A DNA stretch of 7,527 bases from DHVE2 group archaeon (GTDB taxonomy: Archaea; Thermoplasmatota; Thermoplasmata; Thermoplasmatales; Aciduliprofundaceae): NCBI GenBank assembly GCA_015520985.1, contig WAOY01000224.1:1-7527 (forward strand). The letters are read 5' to 3'. Under the pieces are notes generated by a model. It searched no databases. It was not told where the DNA came from and worked only from the letters and a program-made list of their open reading frames with translations. Below are positions 5,701 through 7,527 of this stretch, piece after piece. The position numbers were made by a program, and so were the translations under genes. The number at the start of each line of letters is the position of its first letter. The stretch's first letter is position 1.

Positions 5701-6701
5701 TCGTCCATCTTGGGCGCATTGGAATCGCGGAACATGGTGTGGTCGTAGTCAATGCCGGTGTCCGATTCCCCTATTATCTGTCCCTCGCCGTGAAGTCCAT
5801 GATCCCACACTGTGTGGTCAGATGCGCTTGTGCTCGCGTCCTGCAGAATCGCATGTGCGACGTCGTTGTATACCCTGAATTCAATCCTGGGCTGGATCCA
5901 GAGTACTCCCTCAATCTTGGAGGCCATATATATAACGCTGGGGGGCATCCTGGCGACCACGTAATTGTTGTACATTCCGTAGCTCCACCGTTCCACGGTA
6001 CCTCCCAGAGCCGATATCTCCTTGGCGACCTTCACCGGGCTCACGCCGGAGAACAGTATGATCTTGACCTCCTTCATCCCGCTGGAGCCCATGAGAACCG
6101 GATCAATTCTGTATGCGGGCTGATAGATTCCCACGTACTCAACGTAGGGCAACTTCTCCACAGCACTTTTTTCCTCGTAAGGCCCACGCACGAGGAAGGT
6201 GTTGTAGGGAACGTATCCCAGGAAATCGAATCCCTTCTTCTCCAGGGCCCTTCTCCACTCATCCTTAACCGGCCCGTGGAACTTCACCAGCAGGTAATCG
6301 CTCTTTTCGACCCTGAGGTAGTCGGGTATCCTCTGCTTATCCCCCGGGTAGAAGGGATAGTTTGCCACTCCTATTCTCTCCATGTAATCCACGCTCTCCA
6401 CGGGAATTCCCCGGGCTGTGAAGGCAGCGGCATCCTTTTCACTCATCCTCACCAGTACGAATGAGTCGTAGCTCTCCACGATACCGCTACCCCTGGTTAA
6501 GGCCCTCACCTCGCTGGGGGGCGCATGCACCATGTACAGGGCCCCGTGCCCGTATTCCCTGTTAGGCCCGCTGATCTGCGCCAGGAACAGCGCTGTCAGA
6601 AGCAGGGCAGAAATGAAAAGCACAAACAAAATCCGCCCATGTGCCCTCTTTTTCTCTCTTCTCCTCACAATACTTTTTGGTCCGAGGCTTCCATCGACCA
6701 T
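2766..6701 (-). CDS. large secreted, membrane-anchored subtilisin-like serine protease (S8 family)
   Basis: This 1311-residue exoenzyme carries a complete S8 triad: D314 in SDTGID, H370 in HGTHVAG, S556 in GTSMATP, with oxyanion N470 in NGNAG. Order: a basic N-terminus, then a signal peptide or anchor (about 24-42); a prodomain of about 240 residues (54-280) with three repeated-looking modules; the catalytic domain (about 285-640); a C-terminal beta-sandwich as in KP-43-like subtilases (645-776); a second beta-sandwich (782-870); a fibronectin III-like domain (876-967); a Rossmann-like domain starting VLIVDDD (969-1184); an Ig-like domain (1188-1283); then IPEF (1285-1288), a hydrophobic span (1291-1306) and RTRRD. 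It should digest protein outside the cell while tethered to the membrane. Asp-rich loops (361-366, 1032-1035) may bind calcium. Only one cysteine (C487) was seen. The ATG at 6701 follows a TATA box by 34 bp. It is divergent from psmA. Confidence 0.96.
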   Translation of the reverse strand: MVDGSLGPKSIVRRREKKRAHGRILFVLFISALLLTALFLAQISGPNREYGHGALYMVHAPPSEVRALTRGSGIVESYDSFVLVRMSEKDAAAFTARGIPVESVDYMERIGVANYPFYPGDKQRIPDYLRVEKSDYLLVKFHGPVKDEWRRALEKKGFDFLGYVPYNTFLVRGPYEEKSAVEKLPYVEYVGIYQPAYRIDPVLMGSSGMKEVKIILFSGVSPVKVAKEISALGGTVERWSYGMYNNYVVARMPPSVIYMASKIEGVLWIQPRIEFRVYNDVAHAILQDASTSASDHTVWDHGLHGEGQIIGESDTGIDYDHTMFRDSNAPKMDDPKNYDINNLPDPDYSHRKIVHYWTYVDDHDLDSSGHGTHVAGSIAGNATPYSSSDAQYNGEAPSAKLSFVDIGGSGDSLSLPDDLNIHFFWMYHDGARISSHSWGGSANGYTGEAMNVDQFMWSHPDYLVLFANGNAGSNTNTAGSPATAKDCISVGALGDDSSWSGSETLQDIAGFSSRGPTADGRLKPTIVSPGVAIDSADSDGDPTSNNGGITSMQGTSMATPNAAGAMALVRQYFTDGYYPTGSKGTGYAFTPSNALLKAMAINSADQATGNGAADHPYNGMTFPNNDQGFGRLHLENVLYFPGDSRKLLVYDHGFDGSRGIVTGETWERKVVVSSSSEDLKITLVWTDYPGVPGASTALVNDLDLVAIAPDGTEYHGNIFSGSTIGSVYSSANPSSYDRVNPEEEIWVNSPATGTWTIRVVGYSVAVAQPFALVITGDLDTSSSIDLDKNVYSENDVITIRVVDTASSGTVTAHISSTTDSSGLDVTLTETAAGSHVFVGTVQTSPTSAAGKLAVSDGDEIIATYGQSSANAHVDASAPSLNNLHVEDVADNQAYVVWDTDDYTNYTLRFGDNQASLSSVIRDTNFTYGTHRVLLYNLTPNTTYYVDVSAWDRVGHMVSGSLSFTTLPRGDVLIVDDDSPSSNWEEYIMNSLSANGWTYGVWHYAAQGRPTLAYVQQYRVVVWDTADGYPPIDDDDVTQVLEPYLDNGGRLFIIGQDIGWAAYDTQNSPWASTTVQGFIENYLGSGFNNDDSGGRHVTGVSGDPVGDGISDSLVDTIGGLYPEDLKAQNGGVTFLQYDDASNKIAGVRHDATTYRTVYLGLAFQDISTEAQRNLLMDQAIVWLLGSNHHPSAQVTYPNGGETVSGVVTITWTASDDSAVDHAEVYYSDDGGNTWYYIGKSTGNSIDWDTTSVNDGNNYLVRVIVYDDTGLHVIDSSDSTFTVSNAIPEFSDGILAVLLVVLVLFAALRTRRD

Positions 6702-6730
6702 AACTTCCCACCAGTTACTTCATCAACATC

Positions 6731-6740
6731 AAATATTTAA
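6731..6740 (-). promoter_or_regulatory. TATA box of the subtilase gene
   Basis: On the minus strand this reads TTAAATATTT, with AAAAAGCA upstream as a plausible B recognition element. It is centred about 34 bp before the ATG at 6701, predicting a leader of roughly 8-10 bases. A GGTGGGAAG stretch next to the start could give a weak ribosome binding site if transcription begins slightly earlier. Confidence 0.55.
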
Positions 6741-6813
6741 TGCTTTTTACAAGATGCGTCATAAGATTTGTCAGGCATTGAAACTCTTCTAAGGTTACAA
6801 AGTGGGTCTGGGA

Positions 6814-6825
6814 GTATTTAAATAC
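6814..6825. promoter_or_regulatory. palindromic TATA-like element in the subtilase-psmA spacer
   Basis: GTATTTAAATAC is a perfect 12-nt palindrome and a strong TATA match. On the plus strand it would start transcription near 6845, giving a longer psmA leader upstream of the proximal promoter. On the minus strand it would start near 6794 and add a leader of about 90 nt to the protease gene. No gene-sized frame begins at either expected start. Confidence 0.4.
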
Positions 6826-6856
6826 ATCGGCATCAAATCCGGCGGTGAGCATAAAG

Positions 6857-6864
6857 TTTTATAA
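6857..6864 (+). promoter_or_regulatory. proximal TATA box of psmA
   Basis: TTTTATAA preceded by ATAAAG is centred about 41 bp before the psmA ATG. The expected start near 6885 gives a leader of about 17 nt that just contains the ribosome binding site, unlike the leaderless genes in this window. Confidence 0.55.
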
Positions 6865-6887
6865 TGAAAAGACATAATCCCCGCAGA

Positions 6888-6895
6888 GAGGTGAT
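6888..6895 (+). promoter_or_regulatory. ribosome binding site of psmA
   Basis: GAGGTGAT, complementary to the 3' end of 16S rRNA, ends 6 bases before the ATG at 6902. The ATGs at 6894 and 6897 are in other frames, so this site selects 6902. Confidence 0.85.
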
Positions 6896-6901
6896 GATGA
6901 G

Positions 6902-7527
6902 ATGCAACCAGCACAGATGGCGTATGATAGGGCAATAACGGTGTTTAGTCCCGATGGTCGGTTGTTTCAGGTTGAGTATGCCCGCGCCGCCGTGAAGCGC
7001 GGTTCCACCACTGTGGGTCTGAAGTTCAAGGACGGTGTGGTTCTCATCGCTGATAAGAGGATCAAGAGCCGCCTGATAGAGGAGGAGATGATGGAGAAGA
7101 TATACGTGGTGGACGATCACATCGGGTGCGCCACCTCCGGGCTAGTTGCCGACGCGAGGATCCTCGTTGATTACGCCCGCCTGATTTCCCAGATCGAGAA
7201 GGTAACCTACGGGGAGAAGATTACTGTTGAGCAGCTGGTCAAGAGGCTTAGCGATTACAAGCAGCAGTACACCCAGTACGGGGGCGTGAGGCCCTTCGGC
7301 GCGTCCCTCCTCATTGGGGGCGTGGACGACAAGGGTATATATCTCATGGAGACGGAGCCCAGCGGCGCGATAATGGCCTACAAGGCCGGGTGCATCGGTT
7401 CCGGGAGGGAAACGGTGATGGAGCTCCTGGAGAGGGAGTACCGGGAGGACATGAGCATGGATGAGGCCATCATGCTCGGCCTGAAGGCCATAGAAGCCGT
7501 GTCAGAGGAGACCCTCGACAAGATGAC
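6902..7527 (+). CDS. psmA: 20S proteasome alpha subunit (C-terminus outside window)
   Basis: The first 208 residues are present; the last roughly 25-50 lie beyond the right edge. The N-terminus [20 protein letters not shown] is nearly that of Thermoplasma acidophilum alpha. Residues known to form and open the axial gate are all in place: Y8, D9, P17 and Y26 with R28. K66, which in Thermoplasma contacts the HbYX tails of the unfoldase ATPase, is also present. Other landmarks are SGLVADAR (79-86) and [13 protein letters not shown] (about 121-133). Seven alpha subunits form each outer ring of the cytosolic 20S core, cap the proteolytic beta rings and admit substrates delivered by PAN or a Cdc48-type ATPase; alpha itself is not catalytic. 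In many archaea psmA heads a cluster with SBDS and exosome genes, which may continue downstream here. A start at 6902 is fixed by a clear ribosome binding site. Confidence 0.98.
   Translation, partial: MQPAQMAYDRAITVFSPDGRLFQVEYARAAVKRGSTTVGLKFKDGVVLIADKRIKSRLIEEEMMEKIYVVDDHIGCATSGLVADARILVDYARLISQIEKVTYGEKITVEQLVKRLSDYKQQYTQYGGVRPFGASLLIGGVDDKGIYLMETEPSGAIMAYKAGCIGSGRETVMELLEREYREDMSMDEAIMLGLKAIEAVSEETLDKM

Noticed and set aside
5739..6464. 241-codon plus-strand open frame
   Set aside because: It lies entirely antisense to the prodomain and first catalytic region of the subtilase, with no promoter, ribosome binding site or recognisable motif; long antisense frames are common in GC-rich genes.
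6777..6784. ATTGAAAC, similar to the 3' end of many archaeal CRISPR repeats
   Set aside because: Only one copy, with no repeated unit or regular spacing nearby.
6752..6794. Very short minus-strand reading frame downstream of the palindromic TATA element
   Set aside because: It would encode only about 13 residues starting at the ATG near 6779 and has no ribosome binding site or composition supporting it.
6891..6897. GTGATGA, matching a box C of C/D-type guide RNAs
   Set aside because: It is the psmA ribosome binding region, and no box D, C' or D' motifs at suitable spacing were seen.

Overview
This window is archaeal chromosomal DNA, most likely euryarchaeal. The evidence is a 20S proteasome alpha subunit very close in its N-terminus to the Thermoplasma protein, a tRNA-Tyr split by a bulge-helix-bulge intron, TATA boxes about 25 bp before starts, several apparently leaderless genes, and heavy AGG/ATA codon use. 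A Thermoplasmata-like peptide-degrading heterotroph (Aciduliprofundum-type relatives) fits best, but that is inference; the base composition looks GC-richer than I would expect for cultured Aciduliprofundum.

Layout, left to right. (1) Positions 1-665, minus strand: the first 221 residues of a multi-pass membrane protein I do not recognise, cut by the window edge. (2) Positions 753-1539, plus strand: a two-gene operon of a UPF0251/DUF134 helix-turn-helix protein and a DtxR/MntR-type metalloregulator, joined by an 8-bp overlap with a strong ribosome binding site. (3) Positions 1512-2168, minus strand: a metallo-beta-lactamase-fold enzyme of the archaeal COG1237 type, convergent with the regulator and overlapping it by 28 bp. 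(4) Positions 2303-2423, plus strand: tRNA-Tyr(GTA) with a 46-nt intron after position 37. (5) Positions 2432-2701, minus strand: an 89-residue orphan protein with an apparently leaderless GTG start. (6) Positions 2766-6701, minus strand: a 1311-residue secreted subtilisin-like protease with an N-terminal membrane segment, a long three-module-looking prodomain, an intact Asp/His/Ser triad, several beta-sandwich domains, a Rossmann-like insert and a C-terminal IPEF plus hydrophobic plus Arg-rich tail. (7) Positions 6902-7527, plus strand: psmA, cut by the right edge.

How the parts relate. The giant surface protease and the proteasome are divergently transcribed from a 200-bp region, so extracellular and intracellular proteolysis sit side by side, although nothing shows co-regulation. 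The two DNA-binding proteins form one transcription unit and probably act together or on related signals. The rest looks like unrelated single-gene units, each with its own TATA box. I see no mobile element, CRISPR array or integration scar. The most unusual points are the altered metal ligands of the DtxR-family protein, the UPF0251-DtxR coupling, and the architecture and anchoring of the protease.
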